Source: a virus
Length of the DNA stretch: 22,660 nucleotides
Direction: 5' to 3' (one strand)
IMG/VR virus record: IMGVR_UViG_3300017776_000214
Location: 1-22,660 of that record
The notes under the pieces were generated by a model, which searched no databases, was not told the origin of the DNA, and worked only from the letters and a program-made list of their open reading frames with translations. Of the stretch, positions 15,127 to 22,393 are shown piece after piece. Made by a program: the position numbers and the translations under genes. How positions within the stretch are numbered: position 1 is the stretch's first letter; each line of letters begins with the position of its first letter.

Positions 15127-15693
15127 ATGGCAGGAGCATTCGACATATTTGTGGCATATAAGTTTATTAGGATACTAACCACTCCTTATAAGAAGACTGA
15201 TGCTTATAAATTGGGAATCATTGACGATAAGGGCAACCTACTCAAGAAGAGGAAAGAACTGAATACTGGTGCTGAGAAGAAAGCATACACTATCATCCAT
15301 ACGTTAGTCTGGAACTTGAAAAGGCTGCTAGACAAAATACCGGCTACTAAGACTAGACTGGGTTCATTCGCCGTAGCACTATGGTTATTGAAAGAGAAAT
15401 TGAAGGATGGTATTAAAGAATCAGTCTTAGAAGAGTGTTTCCTATCTAGTGTGGGGATAGAAGACCTAAAAGAATCAAAAGAATATCAGAAGACATTAGA
15501 GGCAGGACTTTTCATATCCAAGGACAGTCTGCCAATAATGTATGATTTTATAAATACCAGAGATAACATAGTGCTTGAGGAATCTAAGCCGGTCGGTTTC
15601 ATGTTGAATCAACCAATATATGCAGGTTCCCATGCCCTAACAGGTAGAAAGGTTTATTTTTCCTATGAAGACGTTTTCAGAATTAGTAAATAG
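15127..15693 (+). CDS. Conserved T4-like phage protein (MAGAF family)
   Basis: The 188-residue product starts MAGAFDIFVAYKFIR and contains the family-like segment AYKLGIIDDKGNLLKKRKEL, followed by a helical region (YTIIHTLVWNLKRLLDKIP, LGSFAVALWLLKEKL). I recall this family from cyanophages and other marine tailed phages, often next to the gene upstream, with a presumed virion role. The C-terminal part ends GRKVYFSYEDVFRISK. It lacks a targeting peptide. Its 3' end overlaps the next gene by 29 nt, and a perfect late-promoter word lies within it. Confidence 0.82.
   Translation: MAGAFDIFVAYKFIRILTTPYKKTDAYKLGIIDDKGNLLKKRKELNTGAEKKAYTIIHTLVWNLKRLLDKIPATKTRLGSFAVALWLLKEKLKDGIKESVLEECFLSSVGIEDLKESKEYQKTLEAGLFISKDSLPIMYDFINTRDNIVLEESKPVGFMLNQPIYAGSHALTGRKVYFSYEDVFRISK
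15549..15556 (+). promoter_or_regulatory. Possible intragenic late promoter (TATAAATA)
   Basis: A perfect TATAAATA followed by CC lies inside the upstream gene, 108 nt before the ATG at 15665. It could drive the second giant-protein gene separately, but a chance match in coding sequence cannot be excluded. Confidence 0.4.
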
Positions 15694-18349
15694 TTTACAA
15701 GAAGAGAAATCAAACCTCATAGAGTCCAAAATCTCTGCGGTTGACAGTAGTATCCTCACACCTACCTCCACCAAGGCGGATGCAGTCGCATTGACTGCTA
15801 ATCCTCTAGGAATATTCGGTGGATTGGTAACTAGAGACGGAAGACTCACCAAACCCATGAATAAGAGAGACCTAACAAGGTCAATCTGGTCACAGAATGC
15901 ACAGGCTGCTGCCGAGAGTTTTTATGATAACCTAGATGACTATTGGTCAGATATGCTTTATTCAAGGAATTCAGCTGCATATGACCAGACAATATATGAT
16001 GCTAAGCAGACAATCAATAAGTCTAGACAAAGCAGACCATACACCGAACTGGAATATAAGGGTGAGGTAGAAGACCTAGACAACCCTTATAACAGAGGGC
16101 AGAGGGCAGGAAATGTAGACGACCTAGAAGGTAGTAGTCAATTCCACCAGTTGCCTAGAGAGATGCCTTATCAGCCTTCTGGTCCCATGCATTACTATCC
16201 CCAAAGACCACCGGTAGATGACCCCGGTCTGTTTCCAGATGACCCTTATGACTCATACCCACCAGGTATAGAGACTGACCAGTTCAGCCCTATGCAGTTC
16301 CCTAACCCAATGAATAGGCGAGAGACTGACCCAATGCAGCCGAACATACCACCGGTTGTTTTACCACCTTCATTGCAACCACCTATTGGAATGCCTGGTA
16401 ACCCTAATCAGGGTCCACCTCAGCTTAAGCCTATGAATAGGAGAGAGACATACCCTGGTCCTTATAATAAGTCTACTAGAAGTTCTAGAAGACAAGAACT
16501 ACTCAATCCTATGAACAGACGACAGACCTATCCGCCTGTTCAGGATATTAAACCAATCAAATTCCCTGATGACGTCATACCTGGACAGCAGTTGGATAAA
16601 CCAGTTTCTGTTCCAGCTCCACAAGATAACCCATATCAATATTTCTTAGACCCGAGAAGTCCAGAGAATATGAAACCTTATGGACACCCGAGACCTCACG
16701 TGGACCCCGACGTAGACCCCGACACACCTGGTCATCAGGTACCTGGTCTACCTCAATGGTTAACACCACCAGAAGGACCGAGTCATCAGCAAAAGGTAGA
16801 CAAACTTCAGCAACTTATTGATATATTGCGCCGAGATGGAGAACCAGAGGATGTGCAAAGAGACATCGGGTATCCACCTTTAATGACTCCAGGCAATGTA
16901 GAGGGTTTACCTTCATATGTCGATGGTGAACCAACTGGTGTGCCTCAACCCCGTCATCCCTACAATAAACTCATACCGGGTAATCTAGATGGTTCTCCAC
17001 TTCATCCCGAAGACTTAGAACCCGGCGGACCTCTGGATAAGTGGTGGCACAATAAATTCCGACAAGATAGGCAACAAGTTCAGCAGCAACAGTTGCAAGA
17101 CTTGCAGCAAGAATTAATACCATTGCTTCAGCAAAATCCTGAATTGTACCAACCTTGGATGATGCAGGGTTTCGATGATCGATCTCAAGCTGGTTTCGAT
17201 GATAACAGAGCACCAGATGACCAGTTTAAACCTCAACTACCGAAGTGGACAGACCCACCGATGGGACCAGAGAAACCAAAGGGTCCTGGAAGACTTCCTT
17301 TGTCTCCTTCAATTCTACCCAGAGATGATTCTGGAAATCCTCAAGGACCACGTGATTTTGATCATGGTCTGCGTGACCCGATGGATAATGACCCGACCCT
17401 ACCCCCTGTCACACCTCAGGATAAGTTAGACTGGTTGGATTACCTCGAAGATTTCTACGATTATTATGGTAAACCTCCTAGAAACCAGAGGTCACAAGAC
17501 GGAAGAGGCGACATTAATCAACCAATTAATTGGTATGATTTGCAGGACCCATCTGAAGTACCAGACGGTGTGATGGTAGACAAACCAAATGTTTCCGTTC
17601 CTGGCATACAACCAGCAGACCCTCCAGTACCAGTACCTGGTCCATTCGTTCAACAGGACGGTGGTGGAGATGAGGATGACGGTGGTGACGAAGATCCCAT
17701 CAGCATTACACCAAGTCTATACCCATATAGACCTAGACCACAACCTGGACCAGTCATAGACACTGACGACGATGAAGAAGGTGGTGACGATGATGACGAT
17801 ACCGGTGAAGGTGATAGCAGCAGCGAGTTTGATACCGGTGCTTACACCAAGGAACCATACAGACCTAAGGCAGACCTTCAGACTGGCATCTTCACCGATC
17901 CTGACGATGACGATGACGATGACGATGATGGTGGAACAGGTTTCGATACTGGAGACTATACTAAACTGACACCCAAGGTAGACCTTCAAATCGGAGTATT
18001 TACAGATACAGACGACGATGATGAAGATGAAGGTTATCGTCCTGACATCTATCCTAAGGGCATAACATATGGAATGCCACCTGAGCATGCTAAGCACTAC
18101 TCTGGATTCTTGAATAAAATGGGATGGATGAACGAGGCAAAAGTCTCTAGGGCATGGAGAGATGCCGGAATGCCTGCTGGTGACGCACGTTCTAGTGATG
18201 ACAAACCCCTGATGAAGTGGTTAACCGACCTAGAGAAGGAACTGAAGAAAAAAGGTAAGTCATATGATGATGTGGATGCAGACAATGCAATCCAGATGTA
18301 TTATCGAAAGAAGAGACCAAACGCAGCTGCTAGGGAGTTAACCAAATGA
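15665..18349 (+). CDS. Second giant capsid-targeted protein (894 residues), Pro/acid-rich
   Basis: The N-terminus MKTFSELVNSLQE fits a targeting peptide with an L-Q-E cut after residue 13. Residues about 28-135 (SILTPTSTKAD, NPLGIFGGLVTRD, TIYDAKQTINKSR) align with the same region of the 1224-residue protein at 3180. The GWMNEA segment (820-825) matches GWVNES there. Between them lies a long Pro/Gln/Asp-rich, probably disordered region (about 140-800) with three PMNRRxTxP motifs and a duplicated acidic unit. The C-terminal 70 residues are helical and basic. It lacks the Cys and basic C-terminal modules of its paralog. It overlaps the previous gene by 29 nt and the next by ATGA. Its role is unknown; an acidic internal head component is plausible. 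Confidence 0.87.
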   Translation: MKTFSELVNSLQEEKSNLIESKISAVDSSILTPTSTKADAVALTANPLGIFGGLVTRDGRLTKPMNKRDLTRSIWSQNAQAAAESFYDNLDDYWSDMLYSRNSAAYDQTIYDAKQTINKSRQSRPYTELEYKGEVEDLDNPYNRGQRAGNVDDLEGSSQFHQLPREMPYQPSGPMHYYPQRPPVDDPGLFPDDPYDSYPPGIETDQFSPMQFPNPMNRRETDPMQPNIPPVVLPPSLQPPIGMPGNPNQGPPQLKPMNRRETYPGPYNKSTRSSRRQELLNPMNRRQTYPPVQDIKPIKFPDDVIPGQQLDKPVSVPAPQDNPYQYFLDPRSPENMKPYGHPRPHVDPDVDPDTPGHQVPGLPQWLTPPEGPSHQQKVDKLQQLIDILRRDGEPEDVQRDIGYPPLMTPGNVEGLPSYVDGEPTGVPQPRHPYNKLIPGNLDGSPLHPEDLEPGGPLDKWWHNKFRQDRQQVQQQQLQDLQQELIPLLQQNPELYQPWMMQGFDDRSQAGFDDNRAPDDQFKPQLPKWTDPPMGPEKPKGPGRLPLSPSILPRDDSGNPQGPRDFDHGLRDPMDNDPTLPPVTPQDKLDWLDYLEDFYDYYGKPPRNQRSQDGRGDINQPINWYDLQDPSEVPDGVMVDKPNVSVPGIQPADPPVPVPGPFVQQDGGGDEDDGGDEDPISITPSLYPYRPRPQPGPVIDTDDDEEGGDDDDDTGEGDSSSEFDTGAYTKEPYRPKADLQTGIFTDPDDDDDDDDDGGTGFDTGDYTKLTPKVDLQIGVFTDTDDDDEDEGYRPDIYPKGITYGMPPEHAKHYSGFLNKMGWMNEAKVSRAWRDAGMPAGDARSSDDKPLMKWLTDLEKELKKKGKSYDDVDADNAIQMYYRKKRPNAAARELTK
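16307..16530 (+). repeat. Three PMNRR(E/Q)TxP motifs in the second giant protein
   Basis: Codons for PMNRRxTxP start at 16307, 16430 and 16508 (residues 215, 256, 282), each preceded by Asn or Lys. The copies differ in codon use, so the peptide motif is kept while the DNA has diverged. It could be a short binding motif in a disordered chain. Confidence 0.8.
17828..18030 (+). repeat. Duplicated 38-residue acidic unit
   Basis: Two units starting at 17828 and 17942 (114-nt offset) each encode FDTG(A/D)YTK, then DLQxGxFTD and a poly-Asp run. It resembles the expansion style seen in the 1224-residue paralog. Confidence 0.8.
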
Positions 18350-19989
18350 AGAGAAGGAATTTCAAACTAGAAGACTGGTCTGTTATCAATGAGTCTGAGA
18401 CTATTCATTGGAACAAACTCAAGGACCATGAGAAGAAAGAAATGCTTAGAAGTGTTAGACTTCCCTCGGCACTTGTTAAAGACAAGTGGAATAGTCTTGA
18501 TTTTCGTGCTAAAGAGATGATGGGGAAGTTCATCAGTCAGACCACTAGCGGTGAGTTTAGACTTGCTGAAGAAGAGTTAACTCCAACGCAGAAGAAGAAA
18601 ATGGAGAAAATTGTTCTCTCTATGAAGGATAAAGAAGACGAGTTCAAAGAGAGATATGGTGATGAGTGGAAGAGTGTAATGTATGCCACTGCTACCAAGA
18701 TGGCAAAGGAGTCTACCACCAGTGAAGGTTGGAAGAGCGATGCCCAGAGAAAGGCAGCTTTCGCTAGCGGTTATAAGGCGAAAGGCAAGAAAAACAAGAA
18801 GAAAGAAGAATCCACCGAATTAGATGAGGCTATGGATCACAACAGACGGCATAAAGAGGCACTTAAACTCATTAAGATGATTGGTGGTGAGAACTGGATA
18901 GACTCTTTCGGTGATATGGTAAAGAATAAACCGAATCCTAAGACAGATATGAATGATTCTAAACCTGTTGACTATATGCAAGACAGGGGCAGGGGAGAAT
19001 GGGACATCGCGGTTAGAGCAGACGGTTCTGTTGAGTACAACCACCTTGGAAGGGCTGGTAAATCCAATAGCATTGCAGGTTTTAAGAAGCATTTTTCAAT
19101 CTTCAAAGAATCCATTGAAATGTATGAGGTTACTAGGACTGCTTTAGACAGAGAATTTCAAAAGGTGACTCGTTCTGGAAAAATGGACACAATGGCTGCA
19201 ACTCGCCATATCGAGAAGAAATTCGGTATCAAGGATGTGAAATTACAGAAAGATAGGAACGGCAAGACACATGTGATATCTTTCAATCAACTTTCAGAGG
19301 CACGTAGTAGGAGTGGTCGAGGAGTTCCAGCACCTCTCCCCAAGGCAACCAATTTCGCTATACGGATGCCCATCAAAGATAAGAAGCATGACACTGAGCT
19401 TGCAAAAATTGTTGGTGTTGAGACAAACAGTAAAGGTATGGTTCAGAGTGGACAAAAGCAAGGGGACACATACGTCTTCTACTTCAAGAATGCTAGAGAT
19501 AGAACCAAATTCAGAAACAAATATTTAAGAAATGAAGATATCGCTAACACCACAGCAGGTGTAGCGGGTCTGACACCAGACACAATGGGTATGCCTGTAA
19601 GCAGAATGAAGAAGAAGAAGAAGAGAAGAGAAATCGAACCTATGCTCACTACTGAATCCAGAAAGAGGGTAGAGAAGGCAATCAAGGCGATGAACTCCTC
19701 GGACAGTAAAGAGTTTAAAAGTGAAATAGATGGCATGCCAGTATTCAGAGTCAGCGAGGCTGAATTCGCTAGATGTAAGGGTAAGAAGGCTAAGGGTGAA
19801 AGATGGGGTAAATTCTTCGAGGGGGACTCACCCAACTATTCTAGTATAAGAAAATATGCTAAGAAGAACCCGAATAACCCACTTTTAGTTCAGAATAATG
19901 TGACCGGAGAAATGACCATATTCAGAAGAAAAATGAATGATGGTAGACTCAAACACAACAAGAAAAAGAAGATGTTAGGCGGCTACTGA
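18346..19989 (+). CDS. Modular basic phage protein, possible polyprotein cargo
   Basis: The 547-residue product starts MKRRNFKLEDWSVINES, with an I-N-E site at 14-16; the leader is less typical than its neighbours. Modules follow. Residues 76-121 (ELTPTQKKKMEKIV, then YGDEWKSVMYATATKMA) and 128-150 (GWKSDAQRKAAFASGYKAKGKK) are ones I recall from other phage proteins. Next come two small alpha/beta units (162-253, 256-316) and another (319-395). The C-terminal module (465-530, VFRVSEAEFARCKGKK, then RKYAKKNPNNPLLV) is also found in marine phages. LDE, FKE and LSE (ending at 161, 255, 318), each followed by Ala or Ser, fall between modules. It overlaps the upstream gene by ATGA. No enzymatic motif is seen. 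Confidence 0.85.
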   Translation: MKRRNFKLEDWSVINESETIHWNKLKDHEKKEMLRSVRLPSALVKDKWNSLDFRAKEMMGKFISQTTSGEFRLAEEELTPTQKKKMEKIVLSMKDKEDEFKERYGDEWKSVMYATATKMAKESTTSEGWKSDAQRKAAFASGYKAKGKKNKKKEESTELDEAMDHNRRHKEALKLIKMIGGENWIDSFGDMVKNKPNPKTDMNDSKPVDYMQDRGRGEWDIAVRADGSVEYNHLGRAGKSNSIAGFKKHFSIFKESIEMYEVTRTALDREFQKVTRSGKMDTMAATRHIEKKFGIKDVKLQKDRNGKTHVISFNQLSEARSRSGRGVPAPLPKATNFAIRMPIKDKKHDTELAKIVGVETNSKGMVQSGQKQGDTYVFYFKNARDRTKFRNKYLRNEDIANTTAGVAGLTPDTMGMPVSRMKKKKKRREIEPMLTTESRKRVEKAIKAMNSSDSKEFKSEIDGMPVFRVSEAEFARCKGKKAKGERWGKFFEGDSPNYSSIRKYAKKNPNNPLLVQNNVTGEMTIFRRKMNDGRLKHNKKKKMLGGY

Positions 19990-20061
19990 TGAAGATTCTG
20001 GTCATGACAATATTAATGACTTTGTCTATTAGTAGCGAATTGACTGCATCGGAGATTAATT

Positions 20062-20979
20062 ATGAAATCAACAACGGTAACAATCATATTATTTTTGCTA
20101 TCATACACGATGGGATGCGAGACTCTGAAGGAGATAAATTCCCATCCGGAAAACACAGCATCAACCATAGTGGACAGTGTGAGAGAGCAAAAAGAGCAGA
20201 CGGACGAGATAACAGAGGCATCGAAAGAGATGGGTGGAAGTCTAGAAAAGATAGACAGTCACGCAGATTCGATTTTGGACGAGATAGCACTTGTCCCAGA
20301 GGACCCGAGTTACAACATAGACCCCACATTAAACTCGATAGAGAACTCAGCAGAGTCGATAAAAGAAGAGATAGATTTTGCACAGAGGGAGCAGGTGAGG
20401 ATAGACGAGGCATTAGAGGACCTAGAGTCCGCAAATGCAAGGGTATCCGCTGCCGTAGGTCAAATAGAGCAGTTAGAAGACCTAGTAGCAGACTACGAAC
20501 AGTCCGATAGGGAAGTTCGTAAAGAAGCACTAGAGAACTTACATAGCTTCATCACTTTATTCTTCGTGATAGGCTTCGGTATGCTCATAGGTGGTGCATT
20601 TCTAACATTTTGGGTAAATAGCAAACTGGGTGGGGTAATTCTAGCGATAGGTGTCCTCACTGTAGGGTTTGCAGCCGCCTCACAATATTACCTTGAAGAA
20701 ATAGCAGTAGTCGGTCTTGTCGTGTTAGTAATAGGATTCTTAGCATCTCTAGGTGTAGTAGGATGGATGTTGGTCGATGGTAGAAATGATAAGAAGGCTA
20801 TTGCTGAAATAGTAGAGCTTATCGAAGAGACTAAAGACCATCTGACACTAGAAGAAAGACAAGAAATCTTCGGTAGAGATGGTTTCGCATCTAGAATGAC
20901 TAGCGACCTTACTAAGAAGATTATTGCTCAGGTAAAAATTAAGAACGGATTCAAGAACCTATCTAGGAAGAAGGTCTAG
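20062..20979 (+). CDS. Membrane protein with coiled coil and possible lipobox
   Basis: The 305-residue product starts with a signal-like segment ending YTMGC (Cys19), a poor but possible lipobox. A long acidic coiled-coil-like region follows (about 22-150). Three membrane spans come next (about 165-188, 192-211, 216-236), then a cytoplasmic-looking charged tail. I do not recognise it; holin-like, receptor-blocking or membrane-remodelling roles are conceivable. The start has GGAG 8 nt upstream and lies 72 nt after the previous gene. A longer overlapping frame (19989-20510) is rejected as a shadow. The 3' end overlaps the convergent minus-strand gene by 21 nt. Confidence 0.83.
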   Translation: MKSTTVTIILFLLSYTMGCETLKEINSHPENTASTIVDSVREQKEQTDEITEASKEMGGSLEKIDSHADSILDEIALVPEDPSYNIDPTLNSIENSAESIKEEIDFAQREQVRIDEALEDLESANARVSAAVGQIEQLEDLVADYEQSDREVRKEALENLHSFITLFFVIGFGMLIGGAFLTFWVNSKLGGVILAIGVLTVGFAAASQYYLEEIAVVGLVVLVIGFLASLGVVGWMLVDGRNDKKAIAEIVELIEETKDHLTLEERQEIFGRDGFASRMTSDLTKKIIAQVKIKNGFKNLSRKKV

Positions 20980-21522
20980 GGTCTCGAAATAGAGGTACTT
21001 ACAGATGAAGTAGGCATCCACGATATCGCTGACTGGATTCCCCACTTTTTCCCTTCTGGGTGTCATCTCTTCGTGAAGATTTATTCCGGTTTCTTTAAAC
21101 CAGGCATCATGCATTTTATCTTTGGTTGCACTACCGCTTCCTGTAGCAAACTTCTTAACTTGAGGTGGTGTCACGGTATCGAATTTGGTATTAGAACCCC
21201 AAAGTTTATGCTTCAATATGCCAGTATTCTCAGCAACGTCGAATACTCTACCGGTTGCTGCAAAAGCATAACCTTCCAACATAACGTGGTCGAATGACAT
21301 TATCCTCTTCATCGCCCAATGGGAAATCATATCAAATCTTTCCTCTTGGCATTTATATTCTTTCAATAAGGACCCATGTATCATGCCACTAAGGTGTTTA
21401 CATGCTAGCCTTTTGGTCTTAGTTAAAAAATAAAAACTGCAGTTGTTGAAATCCCAGCGCTCACCAATGTGAGTACACAATGCTGGACTGGTCATGCTGT
21501 AATCTATGCCTGCTATTCTCAT
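20959..21522 (-). CDS. RuvC-like Holliday junction resolvase
   Basis: The 187-residue product has the RNase H-like fold signature of RuvC: GIDYSMTSPA with D7, a strand ending HVMLEGYAF with E83, and a C-terminal SDIVDAYFICKYL with D166 and D169. The region TPPQVKKFATGSGSATKDKM matches the family segment before the last acidic pair. Such enzymes resolve branched DNA; in T4 this job belongs to endonuclease VII (gp49), and some marine T4-like phages seem to use a RuvC-type enzyme instead. It would clear junctions before packaging. The upstream AATAAATA (21528-21535, minus strand) is one base off the late promoter consensus. The ribosome binding site is weak. Confidence 0.85.
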   Translation of the reverse strand: MRIAGIDYSMTSPALCTHIGERWDFNNCSFYFLTKTKRLACKHLSGMIHGSLLKEYKCQEERFDMISHWAMKRIMSFDHVMLEGYAFAATGRVFDVAENTGILKHKLWGSNTKFDTVTPPQVKKFATGSGSATKDKMHDAWFKETGINLHEEMTPRREKVGNPVSDIVDAYFICKYLYFETLDLLPR

Positions 21523-21533
21523 ACTTTTATTTA

Positions 21534-21659
21534 TTAAGATAAGACAATTTTTCCAATTATTAAACCAGTGCAGAACCCCATGATTATAACTACGATTCCG
21601 GCTGGAGTTTGTGATAATTGTATCTTTCTATCTAACCATTCTTTCAATTTTGCGTTCAC
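21534..21659 (-). CDS. 41-residue glycine-zipper membrane peptide
   Basis: This short gene starts at GTG (21659) inside the 3' end of the protease gene, in another frame, with GAGAGGAAA about 7 nt upstream. It ends at 21534, 11 nt before the resolvase start. The product has a charged N-terminus (NAKLKEWLDRKIQLSQ) and one hydrophobic span (TPAGIVVIIMGFCTGLIIGK) with G28-x3-G32-x3-G36, a glycine zipper that favours helix packing in membranes. It fills an otherwise gene-free gap between two minus-strand genes. The function is unknown. Confidence 0.68.
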   Translation of the reverse strand: MNAKLKEWLDRKIQLSQTPAGIVVIIMGFCTGLIIGKIVLS

Positions 21660-22386
21660 TGTCAATTTCCTCTCTAATCCAATTATAGACGACATCCACT
21701 CTTATAGCGGAGTTTTCATATATCATATCTCTATACATGCTGAAGGTCGAGATTATTCCTACCACTACGAACCTGTTATCGATTAGCATGAATACCGGAC
21801 CACCAGAATCACCAAACCATACAGAACCTCCCATCGGAAGCATCTTCATTCCAGTGGGTTCGCTCTCTAGAGTTCCATAATAGAATAGTGTATTCAACTC
21901 GCTTCTCTTTTTAAATCCTCTAGAGTATCCAACTGATATCACCGGTGTGCCTTTTCTGACATCTAATAGTGGTTTAGAATTGATTCCAGATGGGAATATT
22001 CCACGAACGTAGGTATCTAGAACGATGACTGCCACATCATATCCCACCTTCATGTCAGCATTGTACTGCGGATGTTTGGTAGCACATTTGATGCTATACA
22101 TTTCGTCACCAAATTGTACATAGGACTCGTCATTGGAAATGCAATGAGCAGCCGTAAGCACTATATCTTGCTCGATAAGGACTACCGAGCATTTGGGTCT
22201 CATGTCTCCAGATAGAAGTCTGCCTACCGATGGATAGTCATCTTCCGTTATGGTTATAAAACCTTCTATACTCGGAACTATTTCTTTTTTAGGGGGTGGA
22301 CTCTCTGCACTGGGTTTCACCGTTTTGGCAGCGCATCCCGTAAAGCATAATAAAAGGGCTGATAGATAAACTATCTTTCTTAACAT
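21628..22386 (-). CDS. Trypsin-like serine protease, predicted lipoprotein
   Basis: The 252-residue product has a signal peptide with lipobox-like FTGC (Cys18), a short Pro/Lys-rich linker and a chymotrypsin-family S1 domain (about 42-240). The catalytic triad is complete: TAAHC (H81), YDVAV (D117) and GDSGGP (S194). C66 and C82 match the conserved histidine-loop disulfide. It should be exported and membrane-anchored in the host, where it could cleave envelope proteins. S1 proteases are uncommon in phages. The ribosome binding site is AGAGGA just before ATG. A TATAAATA word lies 9 nt upstream but overlaps the previous stop codon. The downstream 41-residue gene begins within its 3' end. Confidence 0.9.
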   Translation of the reverse strand: MLRKIVYLSALLLCFTGCAAKTVKPSAESPPPKKEIVPSIEGFITITEDDYPSVGRLLSGDMRPKCSVVLIEQDIVLTAAHCISNDESYVQFGDEMYSIKCATKHPQYNADMKVGYDVAVIVLDTYVRGIFPSGINSKPLLDVRKGTPVISVGYSRGFKKRSELNTLFYYGTLESEPTGMKMLPMGGSVWFGDSGGPVFMLIDNRFVVVGIISTFSMYRDMIYENSAIRVDVVYNWIREEIDSERKIERMVR

Positions 22387-22393
22387 GTCCTCT

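Noticed and set aside
19989-20510. 173-codon frame overlapping the membrane protein gene, starting with a signal-like peptide and sharing TGATG with the previous gene
   Set aside because: After the first 24 codons it lies entirely over the membrane protein gene in another frame and becomes Arg/Asp/Gly-rich, typical of a shadow. A nested spanin pair was considered, but the inner product has three membrane spans and neither looks like Rz or Rz1.
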